A DNA stretch of 64,000 nucleotides. It comes from Galerina marginata. Lineage: Eukaryota; Basidiomycota; Agaricomycetes; Agaricales; Galerinaceae. The stretch covers positions 62,001 to 126,000 of the forward strand of contig JAECYW010000008.1 of NCBI GenBank assembly GCA_023014335.1, read 5' to 3'. The notes beneath the pieces are model-generated. The model did no database searches. It worked only from the letters and a program-made list of their open reading frames with translations, and was not told the origin of the DNA. This document shows, one piece after another, positions 1 through 10,950 of the stretch; the stretch's first letter is position 1; each line of letters begins with the position of its first letter. The position numbers and the translations under genes were made by a program.

Positions 1-199
1 AAGGACGTTCTTAGTGTCTGCAAGTGGCTTTTAATCAGAGCCTGGACAGTCCTGGGAGGTATGATTACTGAAGGAGAATCGGGGATAAAGGACGTAGATC
101 CCGAAACTATAGGGAATTGGAAAGAGGTGAGCCTATATTTCTACTACTAGCTATCGGTCTGTACCAAATCCGGCAAATCAGACAGGATGTTATTATGGG

Positions 200-817
200 A
201 TGCCTCAGATCCGCCATCGGCCATTTTACCCCTTGCTGGCGAAAGATGGTCAGACCGACAAAGGAGGAAAAGACAGTAACGGCGAGGGCTGTCAGAAACA
301 TTACCTCAAGTATGGGAAGCAATCCCTGACCGGAGGACTAATGGTAGTATGGTGCACTCACAGCGTATGCTACGGGTTTCACCACATCCCTATGGCTGAA
401 GGACGAAATGAAGTTTTTTCGGCCATTTACACACACTGGGAGAAGGCTCCGGAGATCGTAATTTACGACTTTGCGTGCAATCTACAACCATATTGCATGA
501 CGCGAGAAGCCGATTTCTTTGCGGACACAACTTTCCTAATTGATAAATTCCATTCCGCGGGACACACCAAGTGCGGCAGGGCAAGCTTTGTCAATACCTA
601 TGTGTCGGCTAATCCCCGACTTATGGATGTCAACTCGAGTGCCGCAGAATGCGGAAACGGTGGCGTTCATCGTATTCGCAAGTCAGTCAGCTATATGACG
701 CAGGACAATGCAATCATCTACACGAAGGTCTACTTTTCGTACTGGAACCGTGCCCAAATCCGCGGAATGATGGATAGTCAAAGGAAGCATGGTCGACTTC
801 CTCAAGTCAGTAGGTAG
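200..817 (+). pseudogene. KDZ-family transposase remnant (CxC5/CxC6-associated core)
   Basis: An open frame of about 205 codons resembles the core of Kyakuja-Dileera-Zisupton (KDZ) transposases, which are abundant in basidiomycetes. Visible signature blocks are CYGFHHIP, the acidic segment IVIYDFACNLQPYC, the DKFHSAGHTKC block, and a late NSSAAECGNGGVHRIR block. These are the usual order of motifs in the KDZ core. The family is usually many hundreds of residues long with upstream cysteine clusters. Here the upstream 200 bp contains stops in all frames, and the frame ends shortly after the last motif. I therefore call it a truncated, decayed transposase rather than a functional gene. The first in-frame methionine is not necessarily a real start. 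Family assignment is from motif memory, not from a search. Confidence 0.7.
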
Positions 818-1617
818 ATTTAGGAATCCAGAATTGATAATCTGAGCAGGAAACTGAGCAACTGAAATGTAACGGTACCTATAATCAATTGTCAACTTAT
901 TGATCAGCGGAACCATTATACCCAACAGTACACATGGACCAAGACCCGTAGTAAGTTCGTACAAGTACACAGGAACAACTCATAAAAGATTGTGGGAGCA
1001 AAAACGTAACGACTCCTTCCCATCTCCCTTCCCATCCCCGTCGACGGAAATACGCATCTCACTAACAGAAGTGCCAATGCTTTCATCTCAGCAATCGGAA
1101 ACAATCACAGAAAGTGGGGGGGAGCATGTCAATCTAGCTCCAGATGTACCGAAAGGTGTTCGCTCAGACAACAAGGACAATGGAGACGTCTCATCGGATG
1201 GCATGCCGCCTCGAGCTCAATTTGGGCCCAGATACGGTGCAGACAGTATGTGGATTTCTAAAGATTCAAGGCTCAATCTATCTAAACGAGTCGTAGAAAA
1301 GGAGGTGGAGCAGTTCTGGCTCACAGCCCTCTCTCAAGAGTGTCCCTGTGGTTCGACTTTCGGATATGACCCCCAAGGACGAGCTCGATATCATCTGATG
1401 ATTTGTAGCTCTGCGACGGCGAACACAGCTTTAATCCCTCTATCTCTGTTGAACAAGACCAAAGCAGTGAGTCAAGAACCAGGCGAGGACATGGAGGATG
1501 CATATGGTGAGCGACTAACAATCTGAATGTGCTTCGTGTAACGTCAGTTGATATTGGTATTTAGAGAAACAAAGGGCGTTATACTGGCTTTCGGTTCTGG
1601 AGGAGAACTGTGGTTGT
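818..1617. other. Intergenic; one unsupported 208-codon frame
   Basis: No gene is confidently supported. A plus-strand frame at 900-1526 (208 codons) has a small cysteine pair (CPCGS) but no recognised domain, no clear promoter and no partner exons. It may be the degenerate tail of the preceding KDZ element or a chance frame. Confidence 0.3.
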
Positions 1618-1925
1618 CATTCGGAAATAGGTCGCGATTCTGATGGCGAGGTTCGCCATCTTCAAACAAACTGTAAATACGTTAAGTTGCGTGATAGCAT
1701 CGCTGCCGGCTCCTTCAAAGTTGACGTAGACAATGAAGGCCACGGCTTGTAGTGCTACTCGAGTATGAGCCCTTTCAATGTATAAGTTCAATAAATGCGT
1801 CTTGTCAGAGCACTCCGTTTATTGTAGATTCATGCTATGTTGATTATTCTCTTGAATATGTCACCACGGATAGTCGTATAATCTTTGAGGGTGTAGCAGC
1901 TGCAGGAACGGTTCCTGCAGACTAG
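1618..1925. repeat. Diverged direct repeat, copy 1
   Basis: This stretch is a diverged direct copy of 2685-2975. Shared blocks run in the same order: a GTCATTCGG start, TTCGCCATCTTCAA, a GTGATnnnAT block, the GTAGTnCTA block, TTCAATAAAT, TGTAGATTCATGCTAT, ATAATCTTTGAGG or similar, and GCAGGnACGGTTCC. Read on the minus strand, both copies preserve a peptide block near MANxxIxxAxYxRMT. The unit is therefore probably a decayed coding fragment that was duplicated. Confidence 0.6.
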
Positions 1926-2684
1926 CCGCTCAGATGGCAAGAACTGTTCCAATGCACCATGTGCAGAAAATGCTCGGCTAAACAACTGCGGGAACGGTTC
2001 CTGCAGACTACTACTACACGACTGGTCCCTGGAAACTATCTGAATTACCACTCGTTAATTAACGACTGTTCATTTACGCCATTATATGAGTCAATATGAC
2101 GGCTTCAGTGAACCAGCTGCCCTGGCAGTCACAGTACTCGAGTATACTCGAGTACCAGTCCCAGTGTGATTGACCAGTTTGTGCGGCTTTTCCCCGGTCC
2201 TAAACAGGCCAAACTTAGCGCGCGCTCCGGAATTTAGACATTCGCGCATGTTTGATAAGCGCCCGGATATTGCCGAAAGCGTCGCAGGGGCTCAAAGTAA
2301 GGGATTCTTGTTAAAATAAGTAGTCAGCAGTTAGTACAATGAGAGATTATGAGATATTAAATTCCTCAACATGCTTGGGTTTTCGGGACAGTATTTTAGT
2401 GATGGAATTCATTGACTGGATTCTCGATTACCAGACAGAGAGAGAGAAACAAACTAGGGAGGAGTAATCAAATGACAGTATCTTGTGATACGATAATCTG
2501 GACTGCTCGGATACGCGATAATCTATCTTTGATGCATAGAAACAACCCGCAGGAATTTCAGGATTGTTCGAAGATAACGTGTGACCTTTGAATTGTTCAT
2601 AGGTACCAGGAGCTAGGTTGACAATTGGCATCGGACGGGACATCGAAAAGTCCGTGCTAACAATTTGATTCAGGCTGTACCCTG

Positions 2685-2975
2685 TCATTCGGCAATAGGC
2701 TGCGACATTGATAACGAAGTTCGCCATCTTCAATTAGAATGCGAGTACATTAAGCTGCGTGATCAAATTGATGCCGGCCACTTCGATGGTAATGTGGATG
2801 ATGAGGGCCGTAGCTTGTAGTCCTATGAGCCTATTTTGCTGTTGTCTGGTATATCAGTTCAATAAATTCATTTGTTCAAGCAAATTTAGCAGCCCGTGCA
2901 ATGTAGATTCATGCTATATGTTATCGAGTTATATTCTAATCTTTGAGGGAGTAGCAACTGCAGGCACGGTTCCGG
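2685..2975. repeat. Diverged direct repeat, copy 2
   Basis: Second copy of the unit described at 1618-1925, about 1 kb downstream in the same orientation. Many substitutions and small indels separate the copies, so the duplication is old. Nearby (3060-3270) are further scattered blocks built on variants of CGGTTCCTGT, which look like the same repeat family. Confidence 0.6.
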
Positions 2976-3294
2976 TAGACCGGCTGTTCAGACGAACATC
3001 CTTTGAAACAACTGTTCGGATAACCAAGATATGCTGAATTATACAATTGGTTCCTGTGAACCGATTCGAAAAACCAGTTTTATGCGTGACTACTGTTCAA
3101 TTACATCGCAGTATGACGGTTCTAGTAAACCAGTCTCCCTGGTTGTCAACTGCAGGTACGATTCCTGTAAACCAGCTGCTCAAACGAACCTTCTATCAAC
3201 TGGGAGGATCCTCAGCTACCGTGTGGATTGTGTGGACATGCCATGTGAACATCGGATTGTTCATAAGTGCCGAGCATAGGCTGACAGTTCATCT

Positions 3295-3790
3295 GGACAA
3301 AAAGAGAGAAATACTAGCAAATGGTATGTAGAATCTATCTCAGGTGGATGCGGTTCTGAACCAGCGCCGGACGCGCTAACCTCAGGCTTTAGGCTTGCTT
3401 CCAAAGGCTGCACAATACTTAAATATGTTCTAAAAGTCGGATACTGCTCGAATATATATATTCTATTAAACCTACCGGACAGAATGAATTCAATTAACAA
3501 CCAAAAGAAGTTATGGGGGAAAGGATTCAAAGACTCCTTTGTTGAAACTTATTTATTTCGGCCCACAGTCGCTGGTATCCGAAATAAACGCTCACTCGTT
3601 TTCGTCTTCCCCACCACCGTGACAGCCTTGGTTCTATCGTGGAACCTAGTTCCGGCTTCAATATTTGCTCGTAGGAATGATCACTGTAAAGATTTTTTAG
3701 AGCTAAATCAGTTCCGGTAGACGGTCGACGGCCATATTGGTGAGATGTGGACCTATGTAGATGTAGGTAGCTGTGAACAATCCAAAATCC
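3295..3790. repeat. Diverged dispersed repeat matching 4978-5125
   Basis: Two blocks here reappear in 4978-5125. One is GAGAGAAATACTAGCA followed by GTAGAATCTATCTCAGG and GAACCAGC (about 3300-3365). The other is GACGGCC..ATATnGGTGAGATGTGG followed by ATGTAGnnGTA (about 3722-3775). In the downstream copy the two blocks are adjacent and in opposite order, so the arrangement has been shuffled. No coding potential is evident. Confidence 0.5.
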
Positions 3791-3986
3791 GACATAGCAC
3801 ACGCGACAAATCGCCAAAAAAATATTATTTCGTAGGCGAAGCAGGCTGACAAGAGGAGGAAGTACACCTATGGAACATATCATACATTAAACGACGAAAT
3901 CCATCCCATAAATTCAGCAAGTCTCCAATGACTTTCTACCAAGATATAACTTCAAGTACAACTACATCCGTAATCCCTTCCGCTCC

Positions 3987-4535
3987 TTAGGTGAAAATAG
4001 AAACTTCAAACTCTTAAGAACTCAAAGAATCAAATAAAAAGGTATTAACATACCGGGCGTATTCCTTAGGGCATCCTCTGTTCCGTCCATACGCCTCAAC
4101 CTCCCGACGACATGAGCCAATCCCTTTTGTACCCAGGGGGATTTCTTCCTGTCCAACTCCCTATCTTGGAACTCCGGCGTGTCGTTCGGGTTCAGAGGGT
4201 GGAAGAGGTGCATGCCCCCAAGGTAGTACCCGTCGGTTCGATGTAATCGGGCCGTCCAGTGGTGGTGGCCTTTTCTCGCTGTTTTCGACGAATGGAAATC
4301 GGAGCTGCATACGGGTGAGCGAGACTCAAAAAGCTAACGGAAATGCTCACCAAACGACCACGGTTGAATCCGTTAAGGCGTCCAAGCCATAAGCGTCGAC
4401 CAAATCGTCCCACAAAAACGCCATAGCGCGCTCAACAATGAGATCCATTTGACCCCGACCGTGCCCATCTGGATAGCAGGTATCCAGCCATACGAGCGTG
4501 TAATCCTTTTGAGTGAGAGAAGAGTTGGATTGCAT
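3987..4535 (-). CDS. Uncharacterised 153-aa protein, three exons
   Basis: Three exons on the minus strand (4535-4351, 4304-4054, 4012-3987) join with consistent phases to give 462 nt, that is 153 residues plus stop. Both introns are short (46 and 41 bp) with GT..AG borders. I do not recognise the family. The protein is polar, with an acidic-aromatic N-terminal part containing LDTCYPDGHGRGQMD, a basic and histidine-rich middle (RKGHHHW), and a charged C-terminal part (DRELDRKKSPW). There is no signal peptide or membrane segment. Start chosen: the ATG at 4535 precedes the first well-formed segment; an upstream methionine exists at the head of the same open frame but the intervening residues are low-complexity Ser/Thr/Pro. 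A longer protein with further 5' exons cannot be excluded. Confidence 0.5.
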
Positions 4536-6190
4536 CGTGGAAGGAGTGGATTGGAAAGGCGTGGTCGTTGTTGGTGGATGAGTTGTGAGTGACGGATTAG
4601 GCGAGAATGTTATCGACTTCAACGGTTCAATAAGTCTCTCAATACTATTAAAGATAAACCAAAATTCATTACTTGAAAACAATATCACCCTGTTATTCAC
4701 CTAAATCAACTAGTCATTCTAAAATTACACGCGCCAAAAAACTGACGCCGGTGTATCTAAAAATAGCCTTAACAGATCAACCCTTAACACCGTGGTTTTA
4801 TTTCATCATGATTACTCAACGCGGTGCTCTAAATAGCAATGCTCACTGTAACATATTAATGATATACGGTCAACGAAACGTGGCCTGCCCGGTGCGGGAC
4901 CAGAAGGTAGCTAACGCTTAGATTGAAAGAGATCTTACGGCTTACCTAGAAATAAAGCAACGATGACTATCTTATAGGTGTAATCGGTTTCGGTTGACGG
5001 CCTGCAGCCATATCGGTGAGATGTGGATCCATGTAGGCGTATGTACGTGTGTACAAAGAGGGAGAAATACCAGCAGATGGTGAGTAGAATCTATCTCAGG
5101 CAGTTGTGGTTATGAACCAGCAGGGGAAGCCTTAATGTTCGCAGGAACAACTCCCCGGAGATGGTTCACATACACTGGAAGCGTTCACTGGTACTACTAA
5201 TTACAGATATTGCCGCTAGCATGGGTGTGGTGCGATTTTAACAAACGGGTGTGACTACTATAGCAAAGTGCTGTACACAATATGTTTTGTTTTAGATTAT
5301 GTCTTTGCCCCTAGGGTTTTCATCATACCACATTCCAGTTTTCACCTTTCGCTATGGAATCCAATTCAGCCTCGAAGATCCATCCTGCAGATTCCAACGA
5401 TGAATATTTCCGGCTAACTTAAATCCAGTTTCTCTGTTGAAATTTATGGCTCGAGATTCGTGCGTTTCTTCTTTGACTCGGTTTCCCAATTAGAGGCTTC
5501 ATTTCTTTCCCTGTGTAATTTACTTCACATCATTGTGTTCGCTTCTAAAACAATCAGATACAATGTCTTACTTTTAATTCGTGTAATGCCTTACCTTCAT
5601 TATCATAGCAAGAAGGTGGACGTAATTTTCGCGAATGGAAGCAGTTTTATGAACCGACGAGACACGAACATCGCCTCCTTTAAGCTTGAAAACTGGACAC
5701 CGCTGATGGCAGACGAATTGGCTACCTATATCGGAAAGCGGTCCGACCGCAGCGTCACAGGCTTGGTCGTTTATTTAAACCAAACATTGACAACCATCAC
5801 TGGCAGATTTGCGAGGCACTTATCATACCGCCATGCATTCAGTTAATCACTCCAAGCTGAAATGGTATGCACATCTGCTTCCCTGGTATTAAAGCTAGTC
5901 GTAGTTCTTGTCAATGAAGTGGGTGCTCTTGAGAAGTAAACTAGACTAGTAAACGAATTGAAGAATCAAAAAAAAGAACCGATCGTTGTCGTAGTGTTAG
6001 GATTATCCTCCTACAGGCCGAGACGGCTCAGAACATATTCTCTATCGGGTAAGGTCGCGCCTGCCAGATCTCCTATCCTAAAAAATGTTTTATCCTGGTC
6101 TCCCATCTCCCATACCACTTTTTCTCCTTTGCTATTCCTCAACTCTTGAAGCCACCGGTCAAGGTGCCTAGCGTGACCGTATTTAATCCG
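4536..6190. other. Gene-poor stretch
   Basis: No convincing gene. It contains the repeat partner at 4978-5125 and a plus-strand frame at 5460-5846 (128 codons) with no recognised motif. Base composition is AT-leaning and stops are frequent in all frames. Confidence 0.5.
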
Positions 6191-7275
6191 TTAAATTACT
6201 CCAGGAGGCGGAAAATGGACGTACCGTGTGGGACCCGGAAATTCTCTGTGTGCGTTCATCGCCTGTTCACGTTTCTTTTTAACCTCGGCAATTTCTTGGG
6301 GGAGAATGGAATCCACCGAGGCATAAGTTTCGGCTCCCAAGTACTTGAATATTACCATGACTGCAATGGAATTTGGGACATCGCAACTATTATCCAAACT
6401 GTCTCGGAGGGTCTGCCACATATCACGAATGCGGGGTTCGAGAGGATATTTCTCCTGGTCTGAAATGTCCACTGGGATAGGCCTATCAGACCTACCCTGG
6501 CAGCTCGGGTCTGGCAAGGCTCGGATAGCTCGTCGAGCAGCCGCGCAGTATAGCGTTGCGGGCAAGGTGCGAATTGATTCCTCAACCAGGAAACGCGCTG
6601 GCACACAACCGTGCACAGCCGCTGATGCGATCTACTCTATCTAATCTAATCGAGGGCTCGGGCTGCTCGGGCCAGAGGCCACTACTACACCACGAACTTG
6701 GAAGCCATGATTTTTCCGACCATTGGCACGTCAAAGAGTGAACCCAGTGGGATATTTGTCGAAGCGAGTGCTGCGAGGTGTTCCTCCTTGATAGGACATA
6801 CAAAGAAATTCACGGCAAAAACCCACATTTTGCGATCAGCGTCTGCGGTTTGGGTAAAAGTGTCAAAGTAACCCTCGGCAAGTGACATTTGAAGATAAAG
6901 CTTGAACTCCGTATCCGAACCAAATCGCCCAAACCACTTTAGCATAAAATTACGATGCTTATCGGGTTGAGAACACTGTTGTTTATGATCTGGCCTGTGG
7001 AGGAAATTAGAATTTTGATATTGGATTTGCCTGGGCTCACCAATCCTTTTTTTGACACTGAGGCATTTACGTTAGCGACGTGGTTCATTCAAGAAAATCG
7101 GATGGAGAATACCTCTCTAGAACAATAAACCGTCGCTCTACACTGGACATAACTCCGGCGTTAGTGTTTCCAAACTCTGGCTTAACAATGGCTATACCTT
7201 GGCACAGGTAGGGTATTCATTCGCTTCCGGAATTCTCTCACAGACAGAGCATTTATGTCCTCTTGCGGGTGGCAT
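6191..7275 (-). CDS. MYND zinc-finger protein, 289 aa, five exons
   Basis: Exons 7275-7198, 7142-7113, 7057-7041, 6994-6691 and 6631-6191 join in phase to 870 nt (289 residues plus stop). The N-terminus is a textbook MYND finger assembled from four exons. CSVC is followed by CAK|CRATVYCSREC, then QKKDW and DHKQQC, giving the C-x2-C, C-x2-C, C-x3-C, H-x3-C ligand pattern within residues 9-50. MYND fingers bind proline-rich peptides in partner proteins. The remaining 240 residues are not recognised; many Agaricomycete genomes have large families with an N-terminal MYND and a variable C-terminal region. The ATG at 7275 is eight codons before the first zinc ligand and starts the only open frame there. 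The splitting of the finger over four tiny exons explains why simple ORF scanning misses it. Confidence 0.85.
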
Positions 7276-7971
7276 TTGGTTTAAGACCAGTGTATACGCT
7301 GCCCGCTGGTCATCAGAAAGATGTGGGTCGCGGTTGAGTGGCATGGCGCAGAATCCAGATAAAGTTGCGATCCTATTGATTTCCGTTTTCGGCCTGAGTG
7401 CGGTCGTGGAGTGTTGGGGTGGTAGTGGGCGATGGGTGGTAGATGAAGGCGATGGGGAAAAGATCGAGAAGTTAGAACGGCATCTTTTGATTACTCGTGT
7501 GTGCTTACTTCGGGTCGATCATGAATTAATATTCTCAGTGTTTCGTTATCGGACCGGGTAAATGAAGTGTAGCTCATGTTCAGGTATATATAGACTTCGT
7601 AAGGCACAAACTGAATACAGATCAAGCGACCAAGAAATCCTACTTTCAGTGGGTGCTGTAGGCGGACGCGGTCGTGTGACGAAGACATCGTTGCTTGTCC
7701 GCACTTCGTCACATTTCCGTCAAAAGCGTCGGCGACTGAAACTAATTCGTGAGCGTTCTGACCGATGTCTAGAATTGTTTTCTCCAGGAAATTTCCGCCG
7801 TGGAGTTGTGCAGTAACCCACGTCGACAGGGCTGGCGTAGACGAAGAGACTTCTATCAACTCGAGTTGTCGTTATCGCATTTATTGAAGTCGGCCCTGGT
7901 GTTGAGATCTTTTTCGTTGATCCTAACAGATGACTGGTTACCGGGGTGTAAATTTGAAGGAGAAATACTCA
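7276..7971. other. Intergenic
   Basis: About 700 bp between two minus-strand genes. Several short frames on both strands show no recognised motif and no consistent splice partners. Confidence 0.4.
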
Positions 7972-9000
7972 TTACGCGTCAAAAATGTACTTATAATCCT
8001 GCGATTTCTCAAATCGCTCCAACTCGTCCATTGTGAATCGTTTTCCCGTTTTATTTTCCTGATTTTCTGGGCTACCTTTACCATTAGAAATCGCTCTAGA
8101 CTGTGGGTTGACAAAACGTACCATATAGCCCCGCCGTTGGGACTAGAATCGGGCTCTATAAGATTACGAACGGCTTCGTATTTGGGCCAGGCATGGTTGT
8201 CCCAGTAATTTTTCAGTTGACTGGGAGTCAACTTATTTTCGAAAACGTTCTTAGAGAGCTTTCGGAGAGGTTATACGGGGGAGAGCGGTAAAAACTTAGA
8301 ACATACCTCAATCCAGTCAATAGAGTTGTGATCTTTCCAATAACGCGAGTCCGTTAACAGTCTCACAAGGAGAATCTGGTCGTATCTGGTCGGCATTCCA
8401 TCTTTGGATGCTAAGCCTTTCGTGACTGCACTGAGAGCGGCGTTGAAGGCGTCTGTGGCTTCCCCTAAGCCTCGTTGAGTCCCCAGCTGATAAGTAGGGA
8501 AAGCGTCCAGAAGGTCGAGAAGTGTTTCCCTAAGTTCTTGATCCTGAGCGTCAGTTTGAGCGCCATTGATAAAGCGGTACCATTCCGATCCTGCAAAATG
8601 TGCCTGAGTCATTAGCCGGTAAAACGACGAGAGACTTCTGCTCACCATATCTTCCGTACTTTTCTGGTTTATCCCCCCTCTTATACATCATCTCCTGAAT
8701 CCCCTTCTCCAGTAGTTTCACACTGCCCTTGGGTCCGTTGTTGTATGCAACACTATATTGAGAGAACTGAGCTAATGAAAAGGCTAAAAGACGTGGAAGC
8801 GATGCTCACGCGAACGATGGATTCCATGGTGCGTACTCTTCCTCAACCGTGACTGAGCCGTCGGTATCGCCAAACTGCAAACCCCAGCAAGGCACAACTG
8901 ACTGCGGCCGGTCCATTGGGTGGGGCGAGATGACGAAGTAGCACTTTCCACGAGTGAGCGGTCTTAGGCGAGGAAAGTTTCTTGCAAAAACTGAGAACAT
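7972..9000 (-). CDS. Uncharacterised 263-aa protein, five exons
   Basis: Exons 9000-8810, 8752-8646, 8590-8307, 8231-8122 and 8071-7972 join with matching phases to 792 nt (263 residues plus stop). Every intron has GT..AG borders and is 50-75 bp. The exact phase agreement over five exons is good evidence that the model is real. I do not recognise the family. The product looks soluble and globular, with no signal peptide or membrane helix. It has aromatic-charged blocks such as YGSEWYRFINGAQ in the middle and a lysine-glutamate rich C-terminus ending DYKYIFDA. The third exon may use the second of two nearby acceptors (8591), which is the only one that keeps frame. Start is uncertain: the ATG at 9000 is assumed, but an acceptor just upstream (near 9018) leaves open a longer 5' end. 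Confidence 0.55.
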
Positions 9001-10950
9001 TGGCGCGGTTGGAGTCTAAGAGATGTATCGTGAAAATGGGTTTTGCCCGACGTCCGCCACGCCTCGGAATCATGTGAGCGGGTTGATTATGTAAAAAATG
9101 AGCGCCTTCTTTTATCTTCATTCTCTAGGCGCTAAGGATAGTAGAAAAACCAGAAACCAGAACCAGCCATGCCTTAACCGAGTGTCGAAGAAAAACGGAA
9201 TAATTTCAAAGGGACGGGCGGAAGCCGTTCCCATATCTCAGCGCAAGGCAAGTCCAAAGACGTGAGGAAACGAAAGGGACCTGAGATGCGTAGTCGCAGG
9301 CGGCCTACAGTAAATGTCGAGCTCTGCGATGATTAGAGGGGGGCAGTTAAGGACAGGGGAAGAGAGTCACACGAGACTGGTTATCAGGTCATCCTAATTT
9401 CGTCTCAGGGTCCGTGCGAACTCCCGGCGAAAACCTTCAACCTTTTCTTTCCCTCACGTTGACGTCGCCGTCCTGCTCTTTCCGCCACACCAGTTTCATG
9501 TGAGGGCATTCTGTAGGCTAAACTCTGTGCTCGACTTCAAAATAAAATTTTCTGTATCAATCCCCAATTAATCCCACTTCTGCTGAAAGTTTCTCCCTCA
9601 TATCACGTCGACAAGTTACAACTAACCCGCGTTTACCATTGAGCTGTGGTCTTGTGTGTGAGTTCTTCCATTTTCCTCGTGTATTTGTCTAATACAAATG
9701 CTGGACGGTATCCAGCCTCAATTGTAGCTCATTTTTTTATCAAGACCGTTTTGGTACGTTCAGTGTAGTAGCCGCACCTTGCCACTTCCCAGTCCCGTTC
9801 CGTACCTCTAATCGGAATTTCATTGTCAGTTCCTAGGGATTGGTCAAGGAAATATCGATCTAGGAGCGATTAGAAGGTCAAAGAAGCAAAAGGGAATAGG
9901 AACAAGGATGAAAACTCACGAACGAGAATCTCCGGCAGGTTTACAGGTAGGTGTTCTGTTGTTGGTGTCGATATGAGCGGCAGTGGAGTTGCTTAGTTGC
10001 CAAGTTGCGGGTCGTATAGCATGTATGCCGGGCTCCATGAGTCATGGCCTTATCTGCCAGCGATTCCGCCATGGGCTCTACTTCTCGGGAGGATGAAGCA
10101 ACTCAGGCGATGGGAATCAGATCATCAGACTCTTCAAGTGTGGGCTAGCGACCCGACGTGGCTTATCCTTCAGCTGTTAATGTGATAAAATGTATCATTT
10201 CCTGGTGGTGTATTATTTGCCGGCGAATGACTGGCCCTTGAGATCGCCGCTGCGATCGCCGATCATACGTATGTAAACTTGTTGCAAGGGATACAAATGC
10301 TCAAAGAAAAGTCCGACGCTGACATTTGGCTGACATGACCAAACACCGACCGACTTTCAAGATGTACAACGAAATTAGAAACTACTCGAAACTGCACGGT
10401 CATTACTTCGCGAGAGTGAATGAGTAAATAGCAGTGCATACTTAAAGCCCGCCAGATTGCAGAAGTCGGTTATTTCAATGCTGCATTGAGGCCAAATGCG
10501 GTCCTCCTCCCGGACACCGAAAGTGCCTTAAAATACGGCAGGCCCTGTGAAACCCTCAGATGTCAAGGCATTCGGAAAATTTTGTTCCCGAGTGACATTC
10601 TCGTGAATGAAGCAATGTAAGATCCTCGCAATGGTGGTGAAATACTCGATAATTACCTTCCACCGGCTCAGATTTCAGACCGGGCCCCCTCGAGAGGCGA
10701 TTGCTTGATCAGCAAGGCTCAGGAGAAACCTTTTTTCCTCGCGACCACAAAAAATTCAACAACCTCAAACGTAATCGAAGCACGTCGGTGAGTTAGGCGC
10801 GATAACGTGCACTTTGTTCGTACCTGGAAACTTGGATGTAGAAAAATCCTACAAGAAGGCAGAAAAATGTGTTTTGCCTCGCTGTCCAACTTTCAACCGC
10901 CCCTCTTTTTTACGTTTCCTCCTTTCCCATCCTCGACGATAGAACAGAAG
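9001..10950. other. Gene-poor stretch
   Basis: Nothing is confidently supported. Frames on both strands are short, and the sequence shows no tandem repeat or inverted-repeat structure that I could see. Confidence 0.5.

Noticed and set aside
900..1526. 208-codon plus-strand frame next to the KDZ remnant
   Set aside because: No domain, no splice partners and low-complexity start; not strong enough to call a gene.
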